A stretch of DNA of 62,508 nt from Clostridiales bacterium. GTDB lineage: Bacteria; Bacillota; Clostridia; Oscillospirales; Oscillospiraceae. The stretch lies in contig JAJQFJ010000017.1 in the NCBI GenBank assembly GCA_021201185.1, positions 1 to 62,508 of the forward strand, in the 5' to 3' direction. Of the stretch, positions 8,505 to 16,430 are shown piece after piece. The notes under the pieces are model-generated. The model saw only the letters and a program-made list of their open reading frames with translations. It searched no databases and was not told where the DNA came from. The position numbers and the translations under genes are program-made. Numbering within the stretch: position 1 is the stretch's first letter; the number at the start of each line of letters is the position of its first letter.

Positions 8505-11500
8505 GTGAAACCAACAATGAAGGCCAAAAAAATCATGAGAGGCCTCTCCGCACTGTTCGCTTTTTTGATGTGCGTGTCCATCATCCTGGGCAGCATCATG
8601 GAGGGTTATAGCTCCACCATCGACAGTACGCTGGGCACCACCAGCTCCGTGTTCACCTCTGAGAGCACGGACGACGATCCCCTGTACGATAAGTACGTTC
8701 CCGATGACCAGTATCTGAATGACGACGGCACCGGCAACTCCGAGGCCCTCATCCAGGCCGCCATCGACCTGGGCCGCGAGGAGGGCGCAGAGAGCTGCGT
8801 TCTGCTGAAGAACGACAACGACGCTCTGCCTCTGGATTCCGGCAGCAACATCACCCTGCTGGGCATCCGCTCCGTGGCCAACCTGCTGGGCCAGGGCATG
8901 GGCTCCTACGCCAAGGGCCCCTACATCAGCCTGTCTCAGGCCCTGTCTGAGAATCAGACCGACTTCGCCAACACCATCGCTACTATCCTGGGCCAGAGCT
9001 ACACCGTCAATGACGATGGAACGATCACCATGGTTACCACGTTCAGCCAGACCATCGACAGCTGGAGCGGCAGCGAGTTCGAGTTCGACGGTGCCGGCAT
9101 GAATGTCAACCCCACCATGCTGGAGGTCTATGAGACTCTGAATGAGACTTATCAGCACGCCAACAACGAAGAGACCACTGAGATCTACGATCCTCAGGAG
9201 CCCACCATTGCCGAGTATGCAGATGTTAACGCCGACTACGAGGCCAGCTTTGCCACCTATGGCGACGCCGCCATCGTGGTTCTGGGCCGTCCCAGCGCTG
9301 AGAGCTCTGACTATATCAAGGGCGGCGTTGCCGAGGGTACCGGCGCCTCCGAGCCTCTGGAGCTGACCGACAACGAGCGGGCAGTGGTCGAGCTGGCCAA
9401 GGAGGTCAGTGACACCGTTATCGTGCTCCTGAACACCACCAACGTAATGGAAGTCGCTGAGCTGCAGGACGACCCCGACGTGGACGCCATCCTGTGGATC
9501 GGCTTCCCCGGCTGCTACGGCATGCTGGGCGTGGCTGACGTCCTCTGCGGCAAGGTCAGCCCCTCCGGCGGCCTGTCCGACACCTATGCCACCTACAACC
9601 TGTCCGCCCCTGCCACGGTCAACATGGGCTATTACACCTATAGCAATGCTGATTCCGTCATTACCGACGACGACTCCAGCAGCTATGTCATCGAGGCCGA
9701 GGGCATCTATGTGGGCTACAAGTACTATGAGACCCGCTACTATGACTCCGTCCTGGGCGTTCACAACGCTGACTCCACCGCGGGCGTCTACGCCTCCGAC
9801 GGCGGCTGGGATTATGAGGCCGAGATGGTCTATAGCTTCGGCTATGGCCTGAGCTACACCACATTCAGCTATGAATGGGACGGCGAACCCGAGCTGTACG
9901 TCTCCATCGCAGAGGACGGTACCCCCACCGCCACCCTGACCTTTAACGTGAAGGTCACCAACACCGGCGATGTGGCCGGCAAGGCCAACGTCCAGATCTA
10001 CGGCCAGGCCCCTTACATCGAGGGCGGCGTGGAGAAGTCCGCCATCCAGCTGCTGGAGTACGGCAAGACCGACACCCTGGAGCCCAATGAGTCCGAGGTC
10101 GTCACCGTCGTGGCCGATCTCCAGAATATCGCCAGCTATGACGAGACCTATGACAACGGCGACGGCACCACCGGCACCTACATCATGGACCCCGGCACCT
10201 ATTACTTCGCCGTGGGCAACGGTGCTCACTACGCTCTGAACAACATCATGGCCCTCCAGGGTTATACCGAGGAGGACGGCATGGTGGGCGAGGGCGACGC
10301 CAGTATGGCTTACTCCCTGGAGATCACCGAGGACGTCATCTCCAAGACCGCCTTCTCCATCTCCAAGGCTGGCGTGGCGATTTCCAACCAGCTGGATTAT
10401 GCTGACTGGAACTACTTCCAGGATGGCGAGGGCACCTACCTGTCCCGCAGCGACTGGGAGGCCACCTATCCTGTGGAGTACGCCGACATGACCCTGACCG
10501 ATGACCAGCTCATCAGCTACCTCAACGGCAACTACTACACCATGTCCACCACCGACGACACCTCCAGCATCCTCTGGGAGCAGGACAACGGTGTGGAATT
10601 CTATCAGATGTACGGCGTGGACTATGACGACGAGCTGTGGACTCAGCTGCTGGATCAGATCTCCCTGGAGGAGGCCATGTATCTGGCCACCTACGGCGGC
10701 CCGTCTATCCCCGGTATTGACTCCATCAACATGCAGGAGGCCTATCTGACCGAGAACGCCGCCACCGGTATCGCCCTGGCCCTGTCCGCCAACAAGGACA
10801 CCAGCGCCCCCTGGGCCATCAGCACTGACGACCCCAACAGCGCCTGGATGGGCTGCGTCTTTGCCGGCGCTCCCAACATCGCTTCCTCCTTTAACCATGA
10901 CCTGCAGTATGAGGTCGGCGAGTTTGTCGGCGTCGAGTCCCTGTTCCTGGGCATTCCCATCCTGTGGGGCCCCGGCCTGAACACCCACCGCACCGCTTAC
11001 AACGGCCGTAACGGCGAGTATTACTCCGAGGATCCCATCCTGACCGGCACCACCGCTATGGAGTTCGCCATCGGCGGCCTGTCCAACGGCCTGATCGCCG
11101 CACCCAAGCACTTTGCCTTCAACGACCAGGAGACCAACCGTGACGGCGTGGCCCCCTACATGACCGAGCAGAAGGCCCGTGAGGGCGACCTGCGTGCCTT
11201 CCAGATCGCTTTCGAGGCATTCAAGTATGATACCGAGGAAGAGGACGTCGGCATGCTGGGCGTCATGACCTCCTTCAGCAAGATCGGCCCCGTGGAGGTT
11301 ACCTGCAGCTACAACCTGATCACCAACATCCTGAACGGCGAGTGGGGCTTCAAGGGCTACTGCGTCACCGACATCTATGACGACATGGATCTGTACACCG
11401 CAGTTCTGGCCTCCGGCGTCACCTGCTACGATACCCGTGGCATGTCCGGCTTCTACGGCAGCGTCACTCTGGAGAACACCAGCTACTTCGCAGGCCAGGT

Positions 11501-11759
11501 GGACGGCAACACCGTCAGCTCCAGCCTGATCGACGGCGACGCCAACCTCCAGGAGTCCGTCAAGCAGTCCGTCCACCAGATTCTCTATGCGTTCAGCCAG
11601 AGCAACCTGATGAACCGTTACAACAGCACGACCACCATTGAGCAGGTCATGGTCTGGTGGCGTGTGGCGTACTATGCAGCCATCGGCGTCTCCGCTGTGC
11701 TCATGGTCGTCTGCTTCATCGTCTACCTCACCGCAGGCAAGAAGAAGGAGGTAAAATGA
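8505..11759 (+). CDS. Membrane-anchored family 3 glycoside hydrolase with swapped domain order
   Basis: About 1084 residues. An N-terminal hydrophobic helix (about 10-32) is followed by the alpha/beta-sandwich half (VLLKNDNDALPL, AILWIGFPGCYGMLG), a fibronectin-like domain after the FGYGLSYTTFSY motif, and only then the TIM-barrel half (KHFAFNDQETNRDG). The nucleophile is Asp956 in CVTDIYDD. This reverses the usual GH3 order, as known in Ruminococcus albus-type beta-glucosidases. A second membrane helix and KKKEVK end the protein, so both termini are anchored. The start is either GTG 8505 or ATG 8517; GGAGGG at 8495-8500 favours the former. Confidence 0.9.
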   Translation: MKPTMKAKKIMRGLSALFAFLMCVSIILGSIMEGYSSTIDSTLGTTSSVFTSESTDDDPLYDKYVPDDQYLNDDGTGNSEALIQAAIDLGREEGAESCVLLKNDNDALPLDSGSNITLLGIRSVANLLGQGMGSYAKGPYISLSQALSENQTDFANTIATILGQSYTVNDDGTITMVTTFSQTIDSWSGSEFEFDGAGMNVNPTMLEVYETLNETYQHANNEETTEIYDPQEPTIAEYADVNADYEASFATYGDAAIVVLGRPSAESSDYIKGGVAEGTGASEPLELTDNERAVVELAKEVSDTVIVLLNTTNVMEVAELQDDPDVDAILWIGFPGCYGMLGVADVLCGKVSPSGGLSDTYATYNLSAPATVNMGYYTYSNADSVITDDDSSSYVIEAEGIYVGYKYYETRYYDSVLGVHNADSTAGVYASDGGWDYEAEMVYSFGYGLSYTTFSYEWDGEPELYVSIAEDGTPTATLTFNVKVTNTGDVAGKANVQIYGQAPYIEGGVEKSAIQLLEYGKTDTLEPNESEVVTVVADLQNIASYDETYDNGDGTTGTYIMDPGTYYFAVGNGAHYALNNIMALQGYTEEDGMVGEGDASMAYSLEITEDVISKTAFSISKAGVAISNQLDYADWNYFQDGEGTYLSRSDWEATYPVEYADMTLTDDQLISYLNGNYYTMSTTDDTSSILWEQDNGVEFYQMYGVDYDDELWTQLLDQISLEEAMYLATYGGPSIPGIDSINMQEAYLTENAATGIALALSANKDTSAPWAISTDDPNSAWMGCVFAGAPNIASSFNHDLQYEVGEFVGVESLFLGIPILWGPGLNTHRTAYNGRNGEYYSEDPILTGTTAMEFAIGGLSNGLIAAPKHFAFNDQETNRDGVAPYMTEQKAREGDLRAFQIAFEAFKYDTEEEDVGMLGVMTSFSKIGPVEVTCSYNLITNILNGEWGFKGYCVTDIYDDMDLYTAVLASGVTCYDTRGMSGFYGSVTLENTSYFAGQVDGNTVSSSLIDGDANLQESVKQSVHQILYAFSQSNLMNRYNSTTTIEQVMVWWRVAYYAAIGVSAVLMVVCFIVYLTAGKKKEVK

Positions 11760-11760
11760 T

Positions 11761-12201
11761 ATGACCGCTCTGAAAAACCGTACCGTAGGAGGCTATTTGC
11801 AGATCGTCGCTGCGATTCTGGGGATCGCCGGACTGGTCCTGCTGATCATCAACAATAACATCAGCACCTCCTATTCCCTCTCGTCCTTTGGCCTGCTGAC
11901 CGCCGGCGCTGTTCTGGGTGTCGTCCTGTCCGTAGTGGCCGTGATCACCCCCACCACCAGCCTGGGCGACCTGGACGTGGTCAGCACCCTGTCCATCATG
12001 GTCACCGTCGGCGTCTATGGCCTCATCATCGGCCAGATGGCCAACGAGCGTATCCTGATGATCTCCGGCCTGTTCTCCTGGGACTCCCAGAACAGCACCG
12101 CCTGGAGCGTGTTCTACATGATGATCGCCAGCATCGTCTGCTTTGCAATCGCCGCTGTGCTGCTCATCATCACCTCCTTCATGAAGACCGTCAAGGAGTA
12201 A
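11761..12201 (+). CDS. Small four-helix membrane protein next to GH3
   Basis: A 146-residue protein with four predicted membrane helices (about 12-32, 43-62, 72-92, 115-140) and a basic N-terminus. The gene starts one base after the GH3 stop, so it is co-transcribed and probably coupled. I do not recognise a named domain. Its tight linkage to the doubly anchored GH3 suggests a partner that positions or stabilises that enzyme at the membrane, which is inference from context only. Confidence 0.75.
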   Translation: MTALKNRTVGGYLQIVAAILGIAGLVLLIINNNISTSYSLSSFGLLTAGAVLGVVLSVVAVITPTTSLGDLDVVSTLSIMVTVGVYGLIIGQMANERILMISGLFSWDSQNSTAWSVFYMMIASIVCFAIAAVLLIITSFMKTVKE

Positions 12202-12222
12202 GCAAATCCGTTCCTTCCACCC

Positions 12223-12262
12223 CATCCCCGCCCCGAGAGGGGCGGGGATGCCTACACTTTTT
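12223..12262 (+). terminator. Hairpin terminator or attenuator before the GPH transporter
   Basis: CATCCCCGCCCC (12223-12234) pairs perfectly with 12239-12250 around a GAGA tetraloop, followed after 7 nt by TTTTT (12258-12262). It sits only 18 nt before the next start codon, so it may give partial read-through. Confidence 0.75.
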
Positions 12263-12280
12263 GAGAGGTGAATGTTCAAC

Positions 12281-13852
12281 ATGAGTGAAAAGCAGGCAAC
12301 TGCCCCAGCCTCAGGAGTCAACCGGGCAAAAATGTACCAGCTCGTGCTGTTCCCCATGAACAACGGCGCGACCAACGTGTACTATGTCCTGATCCTGTCC
12401 TACATTGCAACCTTCGGCAACACTGTTCTGGGCATTGCCACCGTCTTTGCGTCCTTTATGGTCACGGGCATGCGTGTCTTCGATGCCATTACTGACCCCA
12501 TCATCGGCGCACTGATGGACAAGACCAACGGTAAATTCGGAAAATTCCGTCCCTTTATGGTGATCGGCAGTGCAATTATGGCTGTCTCGGTCATCTGCCT
12601 GTATGTATTCACCCCCTACGTGCCGGAGAGCATGATGTGGCTGCGCTACGTCCTGTTTATCCTGCTGTATGCCGTCTGGGTCATTGGTTACACCTTCCAG
12701 ACCTCCGTCACCCGTGCAGCCCAGGCCGTCCTGACCAACGACCCCAACCAGCGGCCGCTGTTCACCATCTTCAACACCATCGGCTCTCTGCTGGGCATGG
12801 GCGCCATGCAGTTCGTCGGCCCCATCCTGGCGGGCGACAGCTTCTTCGGCGACTACAACCAGAGCTGGTTTGCGTTCATGGCCCCCATCGGCATCATCGT
12901 CTCCGTGGCCCTGACCGCCCTGGCCATCATCGGCATCTGGGAGAAGGACCAGCCCAAGTACTTCGGCATCGCCGGAGCCAAGCAGGAGAAGGTTAAGGTC
13001 TCCGAGTACATCGAGATTATCAAGGCCAACAAGCCCATGCAGCGGCTGATGGTCGCAGGCGGCAGCTGCAAGCTGGCCCTCTCCATCGCCACTAACGTCA
13101 CCGTTCTGTGTATGCTCTACGGCTGCATGATGGGCAACTATGATACGCTATATCTGCCCATGATGGTGCTGGGCTACGTGTTTGCCGTGCCCTTCTTCGC
13201 CCTGACGGTGCGCACCTCTCAGAAGTATGGACAAAAAGCGTCCCTGACCAGATATGTCCGTGTGGCGCTGATCTGCTATGTGGGCGTGCTCATCCTGCTG
13301 CTCCTGTGGGGCCATGGGGACGCGTTCATCCTGTCCATTATGACAGACGGCAGCCTGAGTATTAACCTCTACACGATTTTGTTCATCCTCTGCTTTGGCA
13401 TTGGCTACGGCGCATACTACGCCACCGCCGATATGCCCATCCCCATGGTGGCCGACTGCGCCGACTACGAGACCTATCGCTCCGGCAAGTTCATCCCCGG
13501 CATCATGGGCACCCTGTTCTCCCTGGTGGATAAGCTGGTGTCCTCCCTGTCCGCCACCGTGGTGGGCATTGCCGTCACCATCATTGGACTGGAGCAGCTC
13601 CCCACCAAGACCACGCCCTACGTCGACGGCATGAACTGGGTGGTCATCGTTCTGTTCTGCGTCATCCCCATGTGCGCCTGGGCGCTGACCCTTTGGGCCA
13701 TGCACGGCTATGACCTGGACGGCAAGCGCATTAAGGAGATTCAGGCCATCAATGCCGCCCGGAAGGACTGCGTGGCCCAGGGAATGTCTCTGGATGCGGC
13801 CATGGAGAAGTATCAGACCATCGACCAGGTTCCCGAGCAGTACAAAGGATAG
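12281..13852 (+). CDS. GPH-family sugar:cation symporter (MFS)
   Basis: A 523-residue, 12-helix transporter of the glycoside-pentoside-hexuronide family. The diagnostic DAITDPIIGALMDKTNGKFGKFRPF follows helix 2, and FGIGYGAYYATADMPIPMVADCADY is the second-half signature. It imports glycosides with Na+ or H+, feeding the upstream GH2/GH3 enzymes. I start at ATG 12281 because the GAGAGGTG ribosome site leaves only 2 nt before the alternative ATG at 12272. A shared terminator with xpt follows. Confidence 0.92.
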   Translation: MSEKQATAPASGVNRAKMYQLVLFPMNNGATNVYYVLILSYIATFGNTVLGIATVFASFMVTGMRVFDAITDPIIGALMDKTNGKFGKFRPFMVIGSAIMAVSVICLYVFTPYVPESMMWLRYVLFILLYAVWVIGYTFQTSVTRAAQAVLTNDPNQRPLFTIFNTIGSLLGMGAMQFVGPILAGDSFFGDYNQSWFAFMAPIGIIVSVALTALAIIGIWEKDQPKYFGIAGAKQEKVKVSEYIEIIKANKPMQRLMVAGGSCKLALSIATNVTVLCMLYGCMMGNYDTLYLPMMVLGYVFAVPFFALTVRTSQKYGQKASLTRYVRVALICYVGVLILLLLWGHGDAFILSIMTDGSLSINLYTILFILCFGIGYGAYYATADMPIPMVADCADYETYRSGKFIPGIMGTLFSLVDKLVSSLSATVVGIAVTIIGLEQLPTKTTPYVDGMNWVVIVLFCVIPMCAWALTLWAMHGYDLDGKRIKEIQAINAARKDCVAQGMSLDAAMEKYQTIDQVPEQYKG

Positions 13853-13889
13853 ACTATAATTCATTGGGAATCTCCGGACACATAGTAAA

Positions 13890-13922
13890 GCACCCCCGGC
13901 TCAGCGAGCCGGGGGCGCTTTG
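13890..13922. terminator. Bidirectional terminator between GPH gene and xpt
   Basis: A 13-bp stem with one mismatch (13890-13902 with 13906-13918) and a 3-nt loop. T-rich sequence lies on the plus side and a weaker one on the minus side. Confidence 0.75.
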
Positions 13923-13949
13923 TCGTTTTATGGGAAAGGGGAGGAGGCG

Positions 13950-14531
13950 TTACTGCTCCCGGAACTCAATCTCGCCGGTGGCCGGGTCCATCCGCTCCAC
14001 AATGGCCAGGGATTCCAGCTGGATGCCGGTAGCCCGGATGAGCCTGCCGCCCTCCTGGAAGCCCTTTTCGATGCAGATGCCGATGCCCTCCACCGTGGCC
14101 CCGGCGTCCTGCACCAGCTCGATGAGCCCCTGGAGGGCGCAGCCGTTGGCCAGGAAGTCGTCGATGATGAGGACGTGGTCCTCCGGCCCGATGAACCGCT
14201 TGGAGACGATGACATCGTACACCCGCTTGTGGGTGTAGCTCTGAATCTTGGTGGAGTAGACGTCCCCGGAGAGGTTGATGCTCTGGGACTTCTTGGCAAA
14301 CAGCACCGGCACGTCGAAACACTCTGCCGCCACGCAGGCGATGCCGATGCCGCTGGCCTCAATGGTCAGGATTTTGTTGATGGGCTTACCGGCGAACAGG
14401 CGCTTGAACTCCATGCCCATCTTGTGGAACAGCTTTACGTCCATCTGGTGGTTCAAAAAGCAGTCCACCTTCAGCACGTCGCCCTCGGCCAGGATGCCGT
14501 CTTTGCGGATGCGGTCTTCCAGCAGCTTCAT
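13950..14531 (-). CDS. xpt: Xanthine phosphoribosyltransferase
   Basis: A 193-residue cytosolic enzyme that converts xanthine and PRPP to XMP in purine salvage. It matches the Bacillus Xpt family from end to end: [29 protein letters not shown] at the N-terminus (only partly quoted as family-typical), the PRPP loop [11 protein letters not shown], and IEKGFQEGG near the C-terminus. Translation starts at 14531. I saw no purine-riboswitch signature in the 90-nt leader. ATGACA-17-TAAAAT at 14626-14598 is a plausible promoter. Confidence 0.95.
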   Translation of the reverse strand: MKLLEDRIRKDGILAEGDVLKVDCFLNHQMDVKLFHKMGMEFKRLFAGKPINKILTIEASGIGIACVAAECFDVPVLFAKKSQSINLSGDVYSTKIQSYTHKRVYDVIVSKRFIGPEDHVLIIDDFLANGCALQGLIELVQDAGATVEGIGICIEKGFQEGGRLIRATGIQLESLAIVERMDPATGEIEFREQ

Positions 14532-14597
14532 AAGTATCCATGCTCCCTTTCTGTGCAGATCATCGGTATCGGTTCCAGCGGGGAATTTATCGGATAC

Positions 14598-14626
14598 ATT
14601 TTATCATACTTCTGTCTGCCTGTCAT
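14598..14626 (-). promoter_or_regulatory. Probable xpt promoter
   Basis: The minus strand reads ATGACA (14626-14621), 17 nt, TAAAAT (14603-14598). Confidence 0.55.
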
Positions 14627-14714
14627 GGAAAACAGACGGCTTTTTGCACTCCATTTTGACGAAATTTGCCATTTCCTTACAGAGAAAAATGGACAAAAGG
14701 GGCAGATAGAGCCG

Positions 14715-15530
14715 TTACGCCGTCAGATCCCGCCGGAGCAGCTGGGGCGGCAGACATTCCGACAGGGCGGACACCTCCGCCGGGCACTGACGGCCTGTGT
14801 GGTCGATGGTATACTCCCCCTCCAGCAGCAGGTCGGCCACCGAGACGAAGGAATACCCCTGCTCCATCAGACCGGTGATGATGTCCGGCAGGGCCTCCGG
14901 GGTGTGGAGTGCGGCGTTGTGAAAGAGGACGATGGAGCCAGGGCCCACCCCCTCCAGCACCCGCTGAGTGATCTCACCGGCGGACAGCTCATTCCAGTCC
15001 AGACTGTCCACATCCCACTGAATGGGCTCCATCCCGGCGGAGCGGATGGTGCTGATGACGGTGTCGTTGTAGTCCCCGTAGGGGGGACGGATGAGGGTGG
15101 GCCGGACGCCGATGAGGGCCTCGATCTTGTCGTTGCAGGCGTCCAGCTCCTGTAAGATCTCCTCTGCGGAGCACTGGGTCATGTAGGGGTGGGTGTCCGA
15201 GTGGTTCTGGATGGAGTGCCCCGCGTCGGCCAGGGACTTCACCGACTCGGGATAATTGTCCACCCAGCTCCCCACCAGAAAGAAGGTGGCGGTGACGTTG
15301 TAGGACCCCAGAATGTCGATGAGCTGCTGGGTGTCCTCATTGCCCCAGGCGGCGTCGAAGGTCAGGGCCACCACCTTCTCCTCCCGCTGCACGCTGTAGA
15401 TGGGCAGCTGCCGCTGCACCGCCGCCGCGCCCACGGCGTTGGGATGACTCACCAGCCAGACCATCCCAAACGCCAGCACACCACAGACGACGGCGGTGAC
15501 GACCTGCCGCCGCAGAATGAAGATTTTCAT
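14715..15530 (-). CDS. Polysaccharide deacetylase (NodB/CDA1 family)
   Basis: A 271-residue protein with one N-terminal membrane anchor (about 8-28) and an extracytoplasmic NodB domain. Metal and catalytic motifs are visible: TFDAAWGNEDT (catalytic Asp; the second Asp of the usual TFDDG is replaced by Ala), HSDTHP and RPPYGDYN. It probably deacetylates peptidoglycan or another glycan. The form resembles clostridial PdaB/CDA1-like proteins, some of which act in sporulation. The start is 15530, behind GAGAGGAG. It is a single-gene unit. Confidence 0.88.
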   Translation of the reverse strand: MKIFILRRQVVTAVVCGVLAFGMVWLVSHPNAVGAAAVQRQLPIYSVQREEKVVALTFDAAWGNEDTQQLIDILGSYNVTATFFLVGSWVDNYPESVKSLADAGHSIQNHSDTHPYMTQCSAEEILQELDACNDKIEALIGVRPTLIRPPYGDYNDTVISTIRSAGMEPIQWDVDSLDWNELSAGEITQRVLEGVGPGSIVLFHNAALHTPEALPDIITGLMEQGYSFVSVADLLLEGEYTIDHTGRQCPAEVSALSECLPPQLLRRDLTA

Positions 15531-15668
15531 CGGGCACCACTCCTCTCTCCTGGGGCCATTGTATGCGCCGGGGAGGGGAGGTATGCGGGAAAACCCGGAG
15601 AGGACAAGCGGAACCACGACCGCCGAAAAGGGTTTGACAAATTGCCGCTTTGCGGGTATACTGTAAAC

Positions 15669-15759
15669 AGAACAAGGGTGCTGCCCGGCAACGGCTGGCC
15701 CCTAGTTGTTACTTACAAGAAGTAACCGCCAAGTGGCTGTGGGCGGTTACTTCTTTTTT
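15669..15759 (+). ncRNA. Candidate antitoxin RNA, copy 1
   Basis: The start is predicted about 7 nt after TATACT. The RNA has the conserved AACAGAACAAGGGTGCTGCCC 5' region and ends in an intrinsic terminator, GAAGTAACCGCC (15719-15730) with GGCGGTTACTTC (15742-15753) plus six T. The terminator's right arm is the complement of the toxin gene's last codons and stop, so the two RNAs overlap tail to tail. Confidence 0.65.
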
Positions 15760-15827
15760 GCCTGAAAGAACAGACCGACAATGCCGATAATCACAAGGCA
15801 GAATTGATAGAACTCTGATGTACTCAT
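15747..15827 (-). CDS. Putative small hydrophobic toxin, copy 1
   Basis: A 26-residue peptide beginning MSTSEFYQFC, with one hydrophobic span (LVIIGIVGLFF) and ending QAKKK. It differs from the other copies at eight positions, all conservative hydrophobic or small exchanges, and every position outside the span is kept. The MSTxE start, single membrane segment and lysine tail recall TxpA/Hol-Tox type I toxins. The ribosome site AGGAG lies in a strong hairpin 5' of the ATG (GCCCCCTGA / TCAGGAGAGGGGGGC). Function is inferred. Confidence 0.65.
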   Translation of the reverse strand: MSTSEFYQFCLVIIGIVGLFFQAKKK

Positions 15828-15971
15828 CGGGCAGCCCCCCTCTCCTGAAATCAGGGGGCAAAAGAAGCTGCCCCCGTGAAGAGGGCCAACCGCCACCGTA
15901 TTGGACAGCACCCAGCCCCAGCAGGGGCCACAGACAGGGTAACACAGTTTTCAACGGATTGCAAGAAAAAG

Positions 15972-16009
15972 AAAGAACCGACTCTCACCGGGAGAATCGG
16001 TTCTTTTTT
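15972..16009 (-). terminator. Terminator of the tRNA-Ser operon
   Basis: On the minus strand AAGAACCGA pairs with TCGGTTCTT around a loop that has its own short stem, followed by TCTTTTTC. It is palindromic enough to work on both strands. Confidence 0.75.
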
Positions 16010-16013
16010 GCTA

Positions 16014-16101
16014 CGCAGAAGGAGGGATTTGAACCCTCGCGACGGTTGCCCGCCCTACACCCTTAGCAGGGGCGCCTCTTCGACCACTTGAGTACTTCTG
16101 C
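16014..16101 (-). tRNA. tRNA-Ser (GCT)
   Basis: An 88-nt class II tRNA with acceptor GCAGAAG/CTTCTGC, a D arm, anticodon loop CTGCTAA (GCT anticodon at 16067-16065), a long variable arm and a GGTTCAAATCC T arm. CCA is not encoded. It reads AGC/AGU serine codons and is co-transcribed with the second tRNA-Ser upstream. Confidence 0.95.
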
Positions 16102-16150
16102 AAGTCGAAAACCACCAAGGGAGATTCAGTTGTGAAGAAGGAGAGAAGAA

Positions 16151-16237
16151 CGGAGAGAGTGGGATTCGAACCCACGGCTCCTTGTGAGAGTCACCGGTTT
16201 TCAAGACCGGCTCCATAAACCGCTCGGACATCTCTCC
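16151..16237 (-). tRNA. tRNA-Ser (TGA)
   Basis: An 87-nt class II tRNA with acceptor GGAGAGA/TCTCTCC, anticodon loop CTTGAAA (TGA at 16203-16201), a long variable arm and T arm GGTTCGAATCC. CCA is not encoded. It is first in the two-tRNA unit behind a consensus promoter. Confidence 0.96.
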
Positions 16238-16263
16238 ATAGCTGTCTCACAGACACAAATGAT

Positions 16264-16292
16264 ATTATAATGGGGAACGGCGCGGGTGTCAA
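16264..16292 (-). promoter_or_regulatory. Promoter of the tRNA-Ser pair
   Basis: The minus strand reads TTGACA (16292-16287), 17 nt, TATAAT (16269-16264), both consensus, about 27 nt before the first tRNA. Confidence 0.85.
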
Positions 16293-16325
16293 GGATTTTT
16301 TCAATGAAGGAACGGCCAGAAACTT

Positions 16326-16355
16326 TTGACAATTTGTGCCGGGATATAGTATAAT
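16326..16355 (+). promoter_or_regulatory. Promoter of the AMP-forming ligase gene
   Basis: TTGACA (16326-16331), 18 nt, TATAAT (16350-16355). It is back to back with the tRNA promoter. Confidence 0.8.
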
Positions 16356-16430
16356 GATTTGCCAAATGACCCTTTTTCCGCGATGCCTCCGGGCATGCCG
16401 CGCCCAGACTGCCCGAGAGGATGAGCCCAG

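Larger units (their letters stand above)
15634..15964. repeat. Type I toxin-antitoxin-like module, copy 1
   Basis: The module has two convergent promoters. The plus strand has TTGACA (15634-15639), 17 nt, TATACT (15657-15662). The minus strand has TTGCAA (15964-15959), 17 nt, TACCCT (15941-15936). Between them lie a short plus-strand RNA and a minus-strand 26-codon gene. The two transcribed ends carry imperfect inverted repeats (GGGTGCTGCCC... and, inverted, GGGTGCTGTCC...). Three further copies occur in the window. This copy is the most diverged in its peptide. Confidence 0.8.

Noticed and set aside
8481..11576. Minus-strand open frame of about 1030 codons opposite the GH3 gene
   Set aside because: It is the mirror of GC-rich codon use in the GH3 gene. 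It has no ribosome site or recognisable domain, and its composition (Gly, Val, Ala, His, Gln) is typical of antisense shadows.
14532..14625. Purine riboswitch before xpt
   Set aside because: The conserved loop sequences of the guanine aptamer are not present.
15709..15954. Longer minus-strand frames (80-106 codons) covering the repeated modules
   Set aside because: They begin upstream of or at the minus promoter, or lie in a different frame. Only the 26-codon frame is kept with silent changes across copies.
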